Positions 52,547 through 62,176 of a stretch of DNA of 64,000 nucleotides are shown piece by piece. How positions within the stretch are numbered: position 1 is the stretch's first letter; every line of letters begins with the position of its first letter. This DNA comes from an uncultured Lachnospiraceae bacterium (GTDB taxonomy: Bacteria > Bacillota > Clostridia > Lachnospirales > Lachnospiraceae): assembly GCA_934408585.1 (NCBI GenBank), contig CAKRVA010000006.1:1-64000 (forward strand), written 5' to 3'. Position numbers and translations under genes: made by a program. The notes beneath the pieces are model-generated. The model was not told where the DNA came from. It worked only from the letters and a program-made list of their open reading frames with translations, and searched no databases.

Positions 52547-54135
52547 GTAACTTGGAACAGGAAATAAACAGAAGAAGAACATTTGCCATCATTTCACATC
52601 CGGATGCCGGCAAAACGACATTGACTGAAAAATTCTTATTATACGGAGGAGCCATTAATCTTGCCGGAAGTGTAAAGGGAAAGGCGACTGCAAGACATGC
52701 AGTATCAGACTGGATGGAAATTGAAAAGGAAAGAGGTATTTCCGTAACCTCTTCGGTATTGCAGTTCGAATATGATGGTTTTTGTATCAATATTCTGGAT
52801 ACACCCGGACATCAGGACTTCTCGGAAGATACGTATCGTACCTTAATGGCAGCGGATTCGGCTGTGATGGTTATTGATGCATCAAAGGGTGTTGAAGCGC
52901 AGACAAGAAAGCTTTTTAAAGTATGTGTGATGCGCAAGATTCCTATTTTTACATTTATTAATAAGATGGACCGGGATGCAAATGATACGTTTGAATTGCT
53001 GGATGAAATTGAAAAAGAGCTTGGAATTGCAACGTGTCCGATTAACTGGCCGATAGGCTCCGGAAAAAGATTCAAAGGAGTTTATGACCGGAAAACAGAA
53101 TGTGTCATTACGTATTCCGATACAGAAAAAGGAACAAAAGAAGGGGAAACCCTTGAGGTTTCTGTAAAGGAGCAGGACAAGCTGAGAGAAGTGATTGGAG
53201 AAGAGGCTGCCGATTTATTGACGGATGAAATTGAGCTTCTCGACGGAGCAAGTGCAGAATATGATTTGGAGCAGATTCGTGCAGGAGAACTGACACCGGT
53301 ATTCTTTGGTTCTGCATTGACAAACTTTGGTGTGGAATTCTTTTTGAAGCATTTCCTGGAAATGACAACAACACCGCTTCCAAGAAAGTCGGATATCGGA
53401 TTGATTCAGCCGACCGAAAAAGAGTTTTCGGCTTTTGTATTTAAGATTCAGGCCAATATGAATAAGGCACACCGGGACCGTATTGCATTTATGAGAATCT
53501 GTTCCGGAAAATATGAAGCAAACATGGAAGTAAAGCATGTGCAGGGAAACAAGGTGATGCGCCTTTCCCAGCCACAGCAGATTATGGCAAGTGAACGTAA
53601 GATTCTGGAAGAAGCTTATGCGGGAGATATTATCGGTGTATTTGACCCTGGTATTTTTTCCATTGGTGATACCCTCTGTATGCCTAAGGAACAATTCCGG
53701 TATGAAGGAATTCCAACGTTTGCACCGGAACATTTTGCAAGGGTAAGACAGGTGGATACCATGAAGCGAAAGCAGTTTGTGAAAGGAATCAGCCAGATTG
53801 CCCAGGAGGGTGCAATACAGATTTTCCAGGAATTTAATACCGGTATGGAAGAAATTATTGTCGGTGTGGTAGGTGTTTTGCAGTTTGATGTTTTGAAATA
53901 CCGCCTGGAGAATGAATATAACGTAGAAATCAAGTTGGAAAATCTGCCATATGAACATATCCGGTGGATTGAAAACAAAGACATTGACCTGAATAAAATT
54001 GTGGGAACCTCTGATATGAAGAAGATTAAGGATTTGAAAGGCAATCCGCTACTTCTGTTTGTAAATGCATGGAGTGTCGGAATGACGCTTGACCGAAATG
54101 AGGGACTCATATTATCAGAATTTGGACGGGAATAA
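52543..54135 (+). CDS. prfC: peptide chain release factor 3
   Basis: The 530-residue RF3 is a GTPase that recycles RF1/RF2. Motifs are ISHPDAGKTTLTEKFLLYGG (G1), the ERGISVTSSVL block (G2), LDTPGHQDFSEDTYRT (G3) and NKMDRDANDTFELLDEI (G4), with domain II/III to the C-terminus. It is coupled to deoB by ATGA. Confidence 0.94.
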   Translation: MSNLEQEINRRRTFAIISHPDAGKTTLTEKFLLYGGAINLAGSVKGKATARHAVSDWMEIEKERGISVTSSVLQFEYDGFCINILDTPGHQDFSEDTYRTLMAADSAVMVIDASKGVEAQTRKLFKVCVMRKIPIFTFINKMDRDANDTFELLDEIEKELGIATCPINWPIGSGKRFKGVYDRKTECVITYSDTEKGTKEGETLEVSVKEQDKLREVIGEEAADLLTDEIELLDGASAEYDLEQIRAGELTPVFFGSALTNFGVEFFLKHFLEMTTTPLPRKSDIGLIQPTEKEFSAFVFKIQANMNKAHRDRIAFMRICSGKYEANMEVKHVQGNKVMRLSQPQQIMASERKILEEAYAGDIIGVFDPGIFSIGDTLCMPKEQFRYEGIPTFAPEHFARVRQVDTMKRKQFVKGISQIAQEGAIQIFQEFNTGMEEIIVGVVGVLQFDVLKYRLENEYNVEIKLENLPYEHIRWIENKDIDLNKIVGTSDMKKIKDLKGNPLLLFVNAWSVGMTLDRNEGLILSEFGRE

Positions 54136-55377
54136 ATGAAGCAATATGTAGTTCGAAAAAAATGGAAACCAATACTTGTGGTGCTGTGTACAGCACTCCT
54201 GTTAACGGGCTGTGGCAGTCTGGAAAAGCTGTTTGAGTATCCACCCCAACCGGAAAATCAGCAGGAAACAGAGAATCCGGAGGGAAAGACTGAAGTTTCA
54301 GAGAAGGAACTCGAAAACTATGAACCAATATCGGAAGAAGAGCTGCAGAAAGTTTTTGATGAGCAGGGGACATCTTACCATTACTGGCAGTTGAACGAGG
54401 AAGAGCAGAACGTTTACGGAGAACTGCAGCATGCATTGGAAGAGCAGGAAGAAGATGTGGCAATATCCACCACAGATTCGGCAATGATTGAAAAAGTTTT
54501 TCAGTGTGTGCTGAATGACCATCCTGAAATTTTTTATGTCGATGGGTATACAGTTACAAGATATACGCTGGGAGATGAGATCAAGATGATTACATTTTCC
54601 CCGGCATATACCATGACACCGGAGACGGTTGAGAAAAACAGACAGGCAATTGATTTATATGTGGAAAGCTGTTTTGCCGGTATGCCTGCGAACAACGGTG
54701 ACCAATATGAAATCGCAAAATATATTTATGAATATCTGATTGAACATACAGAGTACGAGGCAGATTCACCGGATAACCAAAATATCTGTTCCGTATTTCT
54801 GAACCGGAAAAGCGTATGCCAGGGATATGCGAAGGCAACCCAGTATTTGCTGCAACACGCCGGAATAGAGGCAACGCTTGTAATGGGAACGGTACAGAAT
54901 GGTCAGGGGCATGCATGGAATCTTGTTCTGCTTGATGGAAGCTATTATTATATCGATACCACCTGGGGGGATGCGTCCTACCAGATTATGGGAAACAACA
55001 GTGAAGAACTGATGGGAAATATCCCGCCGATTAACTATGATTATCTTTGCGTGACGACGGAGCAGATAAAGAAAACACATACGTTGGAAGAGGTGGTACC
55101 CGTTCCGTTATGTACATCGATGAACGATAATTATTATGTACGTGAAGGACTTTATTTTGACACCGTGGATGAAGAACGAATTTCCCAGGTGTTTTCCAAT
55201 GCATATGAAAAGGGGAGCAGCTATGTTACCCTGAAGTGCAGCAGTGCGGAAGTGTATTCCGGAGTAAGGGATTTTCTGATAGAAAAACAGGGAATTTTCA
55301 GATTTTTAAATTCCCATACCGGAACCGTATCATATGCAGAAAATGTGGAGCAGCTGAGCTTGAGCTTCTGGTTGTAA
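54136..55377 (+). CDS. lipoprotein with transglutaminase-like domain
   Basis: The 413-residue exported lipoprotein has a lipobox LTGC (Cys26), a Pro/Glu-rich linker and a transglutaminase-like domain with KSVCQGYAKATQYLL (Cys228), GHAWNLVLLDG (His259) and YIDTTWGD (Asp274), a complete catalytic triad. Role is probably at the cell surface, but substrate unknown. The ATG follows the prfC stop without a gap. Confidence 0.85.
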   Translation: MKQYVVRKKWKPILVVLCTALLLTGCGSLEKLFEYPPQPENQQETENPEGKTEVSEKELENYEPISEEELQKVFDEQGTSYHYWQLNEEEQNVYGELQHALEEQEEDVAISTTDSAMIEKVFQCVLNDHPEIFYVDGYTVTRYTLGDEIKMITFSPAYTMTPETVEKNRQAIDLYVESCFAGMPANNGDQYEIAKYIYEYLIEHTEYEADSPDNQNICSVFLNRKSVCQGYAKATQYLLQHAGIEATLVMGTVQNGQGHAWNLVLLDGSYYYIDTTWGDASYQIMGNNSEELMGNIPPINYDYLCVTTEQIKKTHTLEEVVPVPLCTSMNDNYYVREGLYFDTVDEERISQVFSNAYEKGSSYVTLKCSSAEVYSGVRDFLIEKQGIFRFLNSHTGTVSYAENVEQLSLSFWL

Positions 55378-55400
55378 AAAAAACGAAAATTTGGTATGAT
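55372..55400 (+). promoter_or_regulatory. asp23 promoter
   Basis: TTGTAA (55372-55377) contains the upstream stop codon TAA. A 17-bp spacer follows, then TATGAT (55395-55400) with TG one base before it (extended -10). Confidence 0.6.
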
Positions 55401-55447
55401 AAAGAGTAATCTAGTTCGTAAAAGGAAATTGAGAAAGGACTGAAAAA

Positions 55448-55831
55448 ATGGAAAAAACAATGGAACAGAACACTTATGTATTAAAAGAAGATGCAAATCT
55501 GGGAACTGTAAAAATTGCAGATGATGTTGTTGCAATGATTGCCGGCCTTGCAGCCATGGAAGTAAAGGGAATTGCTGCAATGGCAGGAAATATCAGCAAT
55601 GAATTGTTAAATAGAGTTGGTGTAAAAAATCTTGCGAAGGGTGTGAAAGTAGAAGTTTCCGGAAAGAAGGTAAAAGTAGAATTATCTCTGATTATGGAAT
55701 TTGGTTATAATATTCCGGAGACATCCCAGAAAGTACAGGATAAAGTAAAAACTGCAATCGAGAATATGACCGGTCTGGAAGTGACGGATGTTGATATCCG
55801 TATTGCAGGCGTAAATGCACATAACAAATAG
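55448..55831 (+). CDS. Asp23/Gls24 family envelope stress protein
   Basis: The 127-residue protein matches the Asp23/Gls24 family: LGTVKIADDVVAMIAGLAAMEVKGIAAMAG and VKVEVSGKKVKVELSLIMEFGYNIPE. Such proteins are membrane-associated in other Firmicutes and respond to alkaline or envelope stress. It has its own promoter and begins the nusB-to-recN block. Confidence 0.9.
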   Translation: MEKTMEQNTYVLKEDANLGTVKIADDVVAMIAGLAAMEVKGIAAMAGNISNELLNRVGVKNLAKGVKVEVSGKKVKVELSLIMEFGYNIPETSQKVQDKVKTAIENMTGLEVTDVDIRIAGVNAHNK

Positions 55832-55842
55832 GATGAAAACAG

Positions 55843-56241
55843 ATGAGCAGAAGAAAATTACGGGAACAGTTATTTAAACTATTATTCCGGGTGGAATTTA
55901 ATGCCCCCGAGGAAATGCCGGAACAGGAAAAACTGTTTTTTGAAGAAGAGATGGAAGAGGATTCCGAAGAAAAGAAGCAGCTGGATGAAAAATACCATAA
56001 CATATTATGTAAACTTGATGAAATCGACGCGATGCTGAATGAGAAAGTAAGCGGATGGGACACCGGACGTATGGGAAAGGTGGATCTTACGATTTTACGT
56101 CTTGCAGTTTATGAAATCAATTATGATGAAGCAGTTCCGACAGGGGTTGCCATTAATGAAGCAGTAGAACTGGCGAAAAAATTCGGGCAGAGTAATTCAC
56201 CGGCTTTTGTAAACGGAGTTTTAGCAAAATTTGCACAATAG
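55843..56241 (+). CDS. nusB: transcription antitermination factor NusB
   Basis: The 132-residue all-helical NusB binds boxA RNA with NusE. Blocks are RRKLREQLFKLLFRVEFNAPEE and TILRLAVYEINYDEAVPTGVAINEAVELAKKFGQSNSPAFVNGVL. The ribosome binding site is weak; the 11-nt spacing from asp23 suggests coupling. Confidence 0.94.
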   Translation: MSRRKLREQLFKLLFRVEFNAPEEMPEQEKLFFEEEMEEDSEEKKQLDEKYHNILCKLDEIDAMLNEKVSGWDTGRMGKVDLTILRLAVYEINYDEAVPTGVAINEAVELAKKFGQSNSPAFVNGVLAKFAQ

Positions 56242-56253
56242 GTTGACATAACA

Positions 56254-57471
56254 ATGCGAAATGTGTATACGGTGGGACAGGTAAATTCATATATCAGGCA
56301 TATGTTTCAGGAAGATTTTCTGTTGCAGGATATCTGTATGAAAGGAGAAATCAGCAACTGTAAATATCATACTTCCGGACACATTTATTTTACACTGAAG
56401 GATTCGAAAGGAACGATTTCCTGCATTATGTTTGCAGGAAACCGTTCCGGTCTTTCTTTTCGGATGACCGAAGGAATGCAGGTTCTTGTTACCGGGAATA
56501 TTGATGTATATGAGCGTGACGGAAAATATCAGATTTATGCCAGAAAAATTGAGCTGGATGGCGAAGGTGCATTGTACGAAAAATTTCAGAAGCTGAAACA
56601 GGAGCTTTTGGAAAGAGGAATGTTTGCCCCGGAGTATAAGAAACCGATTCCCAGATATATCCGGACACTCGGAGTGGTGACGGCACCAACAGGAGCAGCC
56701 GTAAGAGACATCATAAATATTACACAACGGAGAAATCCATACGTACAGGTGATTCTGTATCCGGCTATTGTACAGGGGGATGCTGCAGCAGACAGTATTG
56801 TCCGTGGAATACAGCTTCTTGAACAAAAGAAGGTGGATGTTATGATTGTCGGAAGAGGCGGTGGTTCCATAGAAGATTTATGGGCATTTAATGAAGAAAA
56901 AGTGGCGCAGGCGGTTTTTGACTGTAATGTACCGATTATTTCCGCAGTCGGACATGAAACAGATACCACCATGATAGACTTTGTATCGGATTTGCGTGCA
57001 CCTACACCGTCAGCAGCCGCAGAACTGGCGGTTTTTGATTATCGTATGATGTGTCAGTATAAAGAGGAGCTTCGTACACGTCTGCAGAAGCGGATGGAGC
57101 ATCGTCTTGCATTGGAAAAAGCCGGATTACAAAGACTTGCGGCATTATTAAAAAGCAATAGTCCCTTGGGAAAAATCCGGGAGAAAAAAACATACGCGAT
57201 ACAATTGGAAGAACATCTGCAGACTGCGATGCAGGGACAACTTCAAAGAAAACGTCATCAACTGGCAATTCTGATTGAGCGATTAAAAGGATTATCGCCA
57301 CTTGATAAACTGAACCAGGGATATTCTTATGTATCCGATTCAAATGGGAAAACCGTTACCGACGTGGAAAGTGTTGCACTTGATGACGGTGTACAGATTT
57401 ATGTGAAAAACGGACGAATAGACGCAACGGTTACGGGAATAAGCAGACGTTTATTTGATATGGAGGAGTAA
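56254..57471 (+). CDS. xseA: exodeoxyribonuclease VII large subunit
   Basis: The 405-residue protein has an N-terminal OB-fold (YTVGQVNSYIRHMFQEDFLLQDICMKGEISN) and the catalytic domain (GVVTAPTGAAVRDIINITQRRNP, IVGRGGGSIEDLWAFNEE, SAVGHETDTTMIDFVSDLRAPTPSAAAELA), then a coiled-coil tail. It degrades single-stranded DNA with XseB. Spacing 12 nt from nusB. Confidence 0.95.
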   Translation: MRNVYTVGQVNSYIRHMFQEDFLLQDICMKGEISNCKYHTSGHIYFTLKDSKGTISCIMFAGNRSGLSFRMTEGMQVLVTGNIDVYERDGKYQIYARKIELDGEGALYEKFQKLKQELLERGMFAPEYKKPIPRYIRTLGVVTAPTGAAVRDIINITQRRNPYVQVILYPAIVQGDAAADSIVRGIQLLEQKKVDVMIVGRGGGSIEDLWAFNEEKVAQAVFDCNVPIISAVGHETDTTMIDFVSDLRAPTPSAAAELAVFDYRMMCQYKEELRTRLQKRMEHRLALEKAGLQRLAALLKSNSPLGKIREKKTYAIQLEEHLQTAMQGQLQRKRHQLAILIERLKGLSPLDKLNQGYSYVSDSNGKTVTDVESVALDDGVQIYVKNGRIDATVTGISRRLFDMEE

Positions 57472-57472
57472 C

Positions 57473-57691
57473 ATGGAACAGGCAAAAAAAGAGTCTATCC
57501 AGTTGGAGACTGCTTTTGAACAGCTGGAAAATATTGTGGAACAGTTGGAGCAGGATAGTATTTCGCTGGAAGAATCCTTTCAGATATACAAACAGGGAAT
57601 GGAACTGTTAAAGAAGTGTAACGAAGCAATTGAGCATGTGGAAAAACAGGTTCTTGTGTTACAGGAGGATGGAGAAACGCATGAATTTTAG
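57473..57691 (+). CDS. xseB: exodeoxyribonuclease VII small subunit
   Basis: The 72-residue XseB shows FEQLENIVEQLEQDSISLEESFQIYKQGMELLKKC, a helical hairpin typical of the family. ATG 57473 follows GGAGG and lies 1 nt after the xseA stop. Confidence 0.93.
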   Translation: MEQAKKESIQLETAFEQLENIVEQLEQDSISLEESFQIYKQGMELLKKCNEAIEHVEKQVLVLQEDGETHEF

Positions 57692-58604
57692 TGAAGAATT
57701 ACAGAAAAAAATAAAAGGTGTGGAGGATATGCTTCCACAGTATCTTCCAAAAGAAGAAGGTTATGCAAAAACTGTAAAGGAAGCTATGAATTACAGCATT
57801 ATGGCAGGAGGAAAAAGACTCCGCCCAATTTTGATGAAGGAATGCTATGAGCTTTTTGGCGGTCATGGAACAGAAATTGAACCATTCATGGCAGCAATTG
57901 AAATGATACATAATTATTCCCTGGTACATGATGACCTTCCGGCGATGGATAATGATGAGTACCGAAGAGGGAAAAAAACAACATGGAATGTTTATGGAGA
58001 ATGTATGGCAATCCTTGCCGGGGATGCACTTTTAAATCTTGCATTTGAAACAGCCTCTAAAACATTTACCATGATAGAGGAAAAGGATATTCCGGAACCG
58101 GAGAAATGCAAGGTCATTTTGCAGGCATCTAAGGCAATGAAGGTTTTGGGAGAAAAAGCCGGTATCTTTGGTATGATTGGTGGACAAACCGCAGACATTG
58201 AAGCTGAACAGGCATCGGAAATAACCGAAGATTTATTGCTTTTTATCCATGAACATAAGACCGCGGCGTTGATGCAGGCGGCAATGATGATTGGCGCAAT
58301 CCTGGCAGGAGCACAGGAAGAGGATGTCCGCCGGATTGAAAAAGCAGCATATAACATTGGCATTGCATTCCAGATTCAGGATGACATTCTGGATATTACA
58401 AGTACAGCAGAAGTATTAGGAAAACCAATTGGCAGTGATGCCAAGAATCATAAACTTACCTATGTATCTTTACACGGACTGGAAGAGTCGAAGCAACAGG
58501 TAGAGCAGTTATCCCGGGAAGCGGTAGAGATATTACGTTCCTTTGAGGGAAAGGATGAATTTTTGCTTTGGCTGGTAGAACAGCTAATTCGTAGAGAAAA
58601 GTAG
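57681..58604 (+). CDS. ispA: polyprenyl synthetase (farnesyl diphosphate synthase)
   Basis: The 307-residue trans-isoprenyl diphosphate synthase has GGKRLRPIL, the first Asp-rich motif VHDDLPAMDND and the second QDDILDITS. The Asp-rich motif has the form usual for FPP/GPP synthases. It overlaps xseB by 11 nt, and GGAGG is present upstream. Product length cannot be read from sequence alone. Confidence 0.92.
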   Translation: MNFSEELQKKIKGVEDMLPQYLPKEEGYAKTVKEAMNYSIMAGGKRLRPILMKECYELFGGHGTEIEPFMAAIEMIHNYSLVHDDLPAMDNDEYRRGKKTTWNVYGECMAILAGDALLNLAFETASKTFTMIEEKDIPEPEKCKVILQASKAMKVLGEKAGIFGMIGGQTADIEAEQASEITEDLLLFIHEHKTAALMQAAMMIGAILAGAQEEDVRRIEKAAYNIGIAFQIQDDILDITSTAEVLGKPIGSDAKNHKLTYVSLHGLEESKQQVEQLSREAVEILRSFEGKDEFLLWLVEQLIRREK

Positions 58605-58612
58605 GGATTGCA

Positions 58613-60481
58613 ATGATACTTGAACAAATAAAAGGTGCAAATGACATTAAAAATGTTTCTCCTGCAGAGTATGAGCAGCTTGCAGCAGAAATTCGTGAAT
58701 TTTTAATTCAGAAAATATCTAAAACAGGTGGACATCTTGCTTCTAATCTGGGAGCCGTAGAACTGACGATGGCATTACATTTGTTTTTGAATTTTCCGGA
58801 AGATAAAATTGTCTGGGATGTAGGACATCAGTCTTATACGCATAAGCTTCTCACCGGAAGACAGGACGGCTTTGACCAGCTTCGTAAGTTTGGTGGAATG
58901 AGTGGATTTCCAAAGACAAAGGAAAGTGAGTGCGACTGTTTTAATACGGGACACAGCTCAACATCCATTTCCGCAGGACTTGGACTTGCTAAGGCGCGGG
59001 ATATCAAAGGGGAAACAAACACGATTGTTTCCGTGATTGGAGATGGTTCACTTACCGGCGGTATGGCGTATGAGGCATTAAATAATGCAGCAAAGCTGGA
59101 AACGAATTTTATCATTGTTTTAAATGACAATAACATGTCCATTTCCGAAAACGTGGGTGGTATGTCAAAATATCTGAATAACGTCCGTACGGCTGATGTA
59201 TATCTTGATATTAAAGAGGGCGTTTACAATACCCTTATGGATATGAAGATTGGTAATAAAGTAGTAGGCGGTATCCGCAGGGCGAAAAGCAGCTTCAAGC
59301 AGCTGGTAGTTCCCGGGATGCTTTTTGAAGATATGGGAATTACGTATTTGGGACCGGTGGACGGTCATGATGTAAATGCCATGTTACGTACGTTCCAGGA
59401 AGCCAAGCGTATCCGTAAGGCAGTTCTGGTGCATGTAATTACTGAAAAGGGAAAAGGATTTGCACCGGCGGAGCGTCATCCGGCAAGATTTCACGGGGCG
59501 GAACCATTTGATATCGAGACAGGTCTGCCAAGCAAACCACGTACCACGGCAAATTATACCGATATTTTTTCTACAGTTATGCTGAAGCTTGCAGCAAGGG
59601 ATGAAAAAGTAGTTGCTATTACAGCAGCAATGCCGGACGGAACCGGATTGAAGCGTTTTCGTAATGTATATCCGGAACGTTTTTTTGATGTGGGCATTGC
59701 GGAAGAACATGCCGTAACATTTGCGGCAGGATTGGCGGCAGGCGGTTTAAAGCCGGTAGTTGCAATTTATTCTTCGTTTTTACAAAGAGCATACGACCAG
59801 ATTTTACATGATGTGTGTTTGCAGAATCTGCCTGTGGTTTTTGCGATTGACCGGGCAGGACTTGTGGGAAGCGATGGAGAAACCCATCAGGGAATTTTTG
59901 ATTTATCTTATTTATCCTCTATCCCCAATATGCATATTATGGCGCCAAAAAATAAATGGGAGCTTTCGGATATGATGAAATATGCAATTTCCATGAATGC
60001 CCCCGTAGCAATCCGTTATCCCCGTGGGGAAGCATATGCAGGGTTGCATGAATTCCGTGCACCGGTGGAGCTCGGAAAGGCGGAGCTGATTTATGCAGAA
60101 GGCGATGTCTGTCTTATGGCACTTGGAAGTATGGTGATTACGGCAGAGCAGGTAAGGGAAAAGCTAAAAGAATATAACATAAAATGCAGCATCATCAATG
60201 CACGTTTTGCCAAACCGATTGATGAGCGTGCGGTTGAATGGGCAGTAAAAAATCATGACCTCATTGTGACGATGGAAGAAAATGTATCATGTGGCGGTTA
60301 TGGTGAGAAGGTCCGGGATTATATGGATACCCAGGAACTTCATGGAGAACAGCTTCTGATTGCACTGCCGGATGATTATGTCGAGCATGGAAATGTGGAT
60401 ATTTTGAAACATGAAGTAGGAATTGATGCAGATTCCATTGTTGAAAAAATCCGGAAACGATTGGTGGAACTTCAAAAATAG
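58613..60481 (+). CDS. dxs: 1-deoxy-D-xylulose-5-phosphate synthase
   Basis: The 622-residue thiamine-diphosphate enzyme starts the MEP isoprenoid pathway. It has GHQSYTHKLLTGRQDGFD, SVIGDGSLTGGMAYEALNN (ThDP binding), LVHVITEKGKGFAPAE, VGIAEEHAVTFAAGLAAGG (catalytic Glu) and AIDRAGLVGSDGETHQG. It follows ispA by 8 nt, linking early and late steps of isoprenoid synthesis. Confidence 0.96.
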   Translation: MILEQIKGANDIKNVSPAEYEQLAAEIREFLIQKISKTGGHLASNLGAVELTMALHLFLNFPEDKIVWDVGHQSYTHKLLTGRQDGFDQLRKFGGMSGFPKTKESECDCFNTGHSSTSISAGLGLAKARDIKGETNTIVSVIGDGSLTGGMAYEALNNAAKLETNFIIVLNDNNMSISENVGGMSKYLNNVRTADVYLDIKEGVYNTLMDMKIGNKVVGGIRRAKSSFKQLVVPGMLFEDMGITYLGPVDGHDVNAMLRTFQEAKRIRKAVLVHVITEKGKGFAPAERHPARFHGAEPFDIETGLPSKPRTTANYTDIFSTVMLKLAARDEKVVAITAAMPDGTGLKRFRNVYPERFFDVGIAEEHAVTFAAGLAAGGLKPVVAIYSSFLQRAYDQILHDVCLQNLPVVFAIDRAGLVGSDGETHQGIFDLSYLSSIPNMHIMAPKNKWELSDMMKYAISMNAPVAIRYPRGEAYAGLHEFRAPVELGKAELIYAEGDVCLMALGSMVITAEQVREKLKEYNIKCSIINARFAKPIDERAVEWAVKNHDLIVTMEENVSCGGYGEKVRDYMDTQELHGEQLLIALPDDYVEHGNVDILKHEVGIDADSIVEKIRKRLVELQK

Positions 60482-60495
60482 CAGATGGAGATATC

Positions 60496-61311
60496 ATGAA
60501 AGAACGATTGGATGTTCTGCTTGTAAAAAGAGGTCTTGCAACTTCCAGAGAGAAAGCAAAGGCAATTATCATGGCAGGACAGGTTTATGTAAATGAACAA
60601 AAAGAAGACAAAGCCGGTTCCGTTTTTGAAGAGGATAAGGCGCAAATCGAGATCAAAGGGAATACATTGCGCTATGTCAGTCGTGGTGGATTGAAACTGG
60701 AAAAAGCAATGGCGGAATTTCCGATTCAGTTACAGGATAAGGTCTGTATGGATATTGGGGCTTCTACGGGCGGCTTTACGGATTGTATGCTGCAGAATGG
60801 AGCAGCAAAAGTTTATTCTGTGGATGTCGGTTATGGTCAGCTCGATTGGAAACTCCGGAATGATGAGCGGGTAGTCTGTATGGAAAAGACAAATTTTCGC
60901 TATATGAAACCGGAAGACATCGGCGAGCCGCTTGACTTTGCATCCGTGGATGTTTCTTTTATTTCTCTGACAAAAATCCTGACACCGGCATATGCAATGT
61001 TGAAGGAGCAGGCAGAAATGGTCTGTCTGATAAAGCCTCAGTTTGAAGCAGGCAGGGAAAAGGTTGGAAAGAAAGGTGTCGTACGGGAGCCGGCGGTACA
61101 TGAAGAAGTTATTCAGAAAATTGTTCATCATGCCGCAGAGGTTGGTTTCCACGTGCTTGATTTGTCATATTCTCCGATTAAAGGACCGGAGGGAAATATA
61201 GAATATTTACTTTATATACGAAAAGAAAATGCGCAGGATATGCTGGAAAGTGTAGAACGTAAAATTTCACAGGTGGTAGAAACGGCACATCACAGTCTGG
61301 AGAAGGCATGA
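60496..61311 (+). CDS. tlyA: TlyA-family rRNA methyltransferase
   Basis: The 271-residue protein has an N-terminal S4 RNA-binding domain (ERLDVLLVKRGLATSREKAKAIIMAG) and an FtsJ-like SAM methyltransferase domain (VCMDIGASTGGFTDCMLQNGA, FASVDVSFISLTKIL). TlyA enzymes methylate rRNA; older annotations call them hemolysins. Overlaps nadK by 4 nt. Confidence 0.92.
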   Translation: MKERLDVLLVKRGLATSREKAKAIIMAGQVYVNEQKEDKAGSVFEEDKAQIEIKGNTLRYVSRGGLKLEKAMAEFPIQLQDKVCMDIGASTGGFTDCMLQNGAAKVYSVDVGYGQLDWKLRNDERVVCMEKTNFRYMKPEDIGEPLDFASVDVSFISLTKILTPAYAMLKEQAEMVCLIKPQFEAGREKVGKKGVVREPAVHEEVIQKIVHHAAEVGFHVLDLSYSPIKGPEGNIEYLLYIRKENAQDMLESVERKISQVVETAHHSLEKA

Positions 61312-62162
61312 AACATTTTTTGATTATTACAAATCGTAATAAAGATAAAGAATTGCAAACTGCAAAATGGATACGTGATTATTTAAAGGAGCACGGGGCA
61401 GAGGGGATTATTGATGAAGGCTCCAAAACCGAAGGAGAAGGATACACGGATGAATCACTTGTACCAAAAGATACCGAATGTGTAATTGTCCTTGGTGGTG
61501 ATGGAACGCTGTTACAGGCAGCAATTGATTTGATTGATACCGAAATTCCATTTATGGGAATTAATCTTGGAACACTCGGGTTTCTGGCAGAGGTCAACAA
61601 AACCGGAATTCAGGAAGCACTGGATGGGCTTCTGGCAGGAAACTATGGAATCGAAAACCGGATGATGCTGCTTGGAAAATGTATTCAGGAGGGAACGGTA
61701 ACCGACAGCTCCCATGCACTGAATGATATTGTCATTACGAGAAAAGCTTCCATGCAGATTATACATTTTAATCTGTATGTAAACGGTCAGTTACTGCACC
61801 GATATAATGCAGATGGAATTATTGCAGCAACGCCGACAGGTTCTACCGGTTACAGTTTGTCTGCCGGAGGTCCTATTGTGAATCCTGTCGCAAACTTAAT
61901 TGTAGTTACACCAATCTGTTCCCATTCGATGCAGAATCGAAGTATTATTTTTTCGGCAGAAGATAAAATTACAATTGAAATCGAGGCAAACCGTGAAGGA
62001 AAAACACAGGAAGTGGAAGCAATTTTTGACGGAAGCCATAAGGTTTCGCTTCGCACCGGTGATTATGTGGAAATATCCTGTTCCGAGAAGACCACAGGAA
62101 TTATCAAGCTTCGGAAAGAAAGCTTTTTGGAAATTCTGAATAAGAAGCTTGGAGAATCATAG
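61308..62162 (+). CDS. nadK: NAD kinase
   Basis: The 284-residue NadK makes NADP from NAD. It has the GGDGT loop (63-67; VLGGDGTLLQAA), ALNDIVITRKASMQIIHF and ATPTGSTGYSLSAGGPIV. It starts within the tlyA stop. Confidence 0.95.
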   Translation: MKHFLIITNRNKDKELQTAKWIRDYLKEHGAEGIIDEGSKTEGEGYTDESLVPKDTECVIVLGGDGTLLQAAIDLIDTEIPFMGINLGTLGFLAEVNKTGIQEALDGLLAGNYGIENRMMLLGKCIQEGTVTDSSHALNDIVITRKASMQIIHFNLYVNGQLLHRYNADGIIAATPTGSTGYSLSAGGPIVNPVANLIVVTPICSHSMQNRSIIFSAEDKITIEIEANREGKTQEVEAIFDGSHKVSLRTGDYVEISCSEKTTGIIKLRKESFLEILNKKLGES

Positions 62163-62176
62163 GAAGGTACAATTCG

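Noticed and set aside
53215..53958. Long minus-strand reading frame antisense to prfC
   Set aside because: No ribosome binding site and no recognisable domain; it is the shadow of the highly conserved prfC coding strand. The same holds for other long antisense frames, such as those over infB, pnp and deoB.
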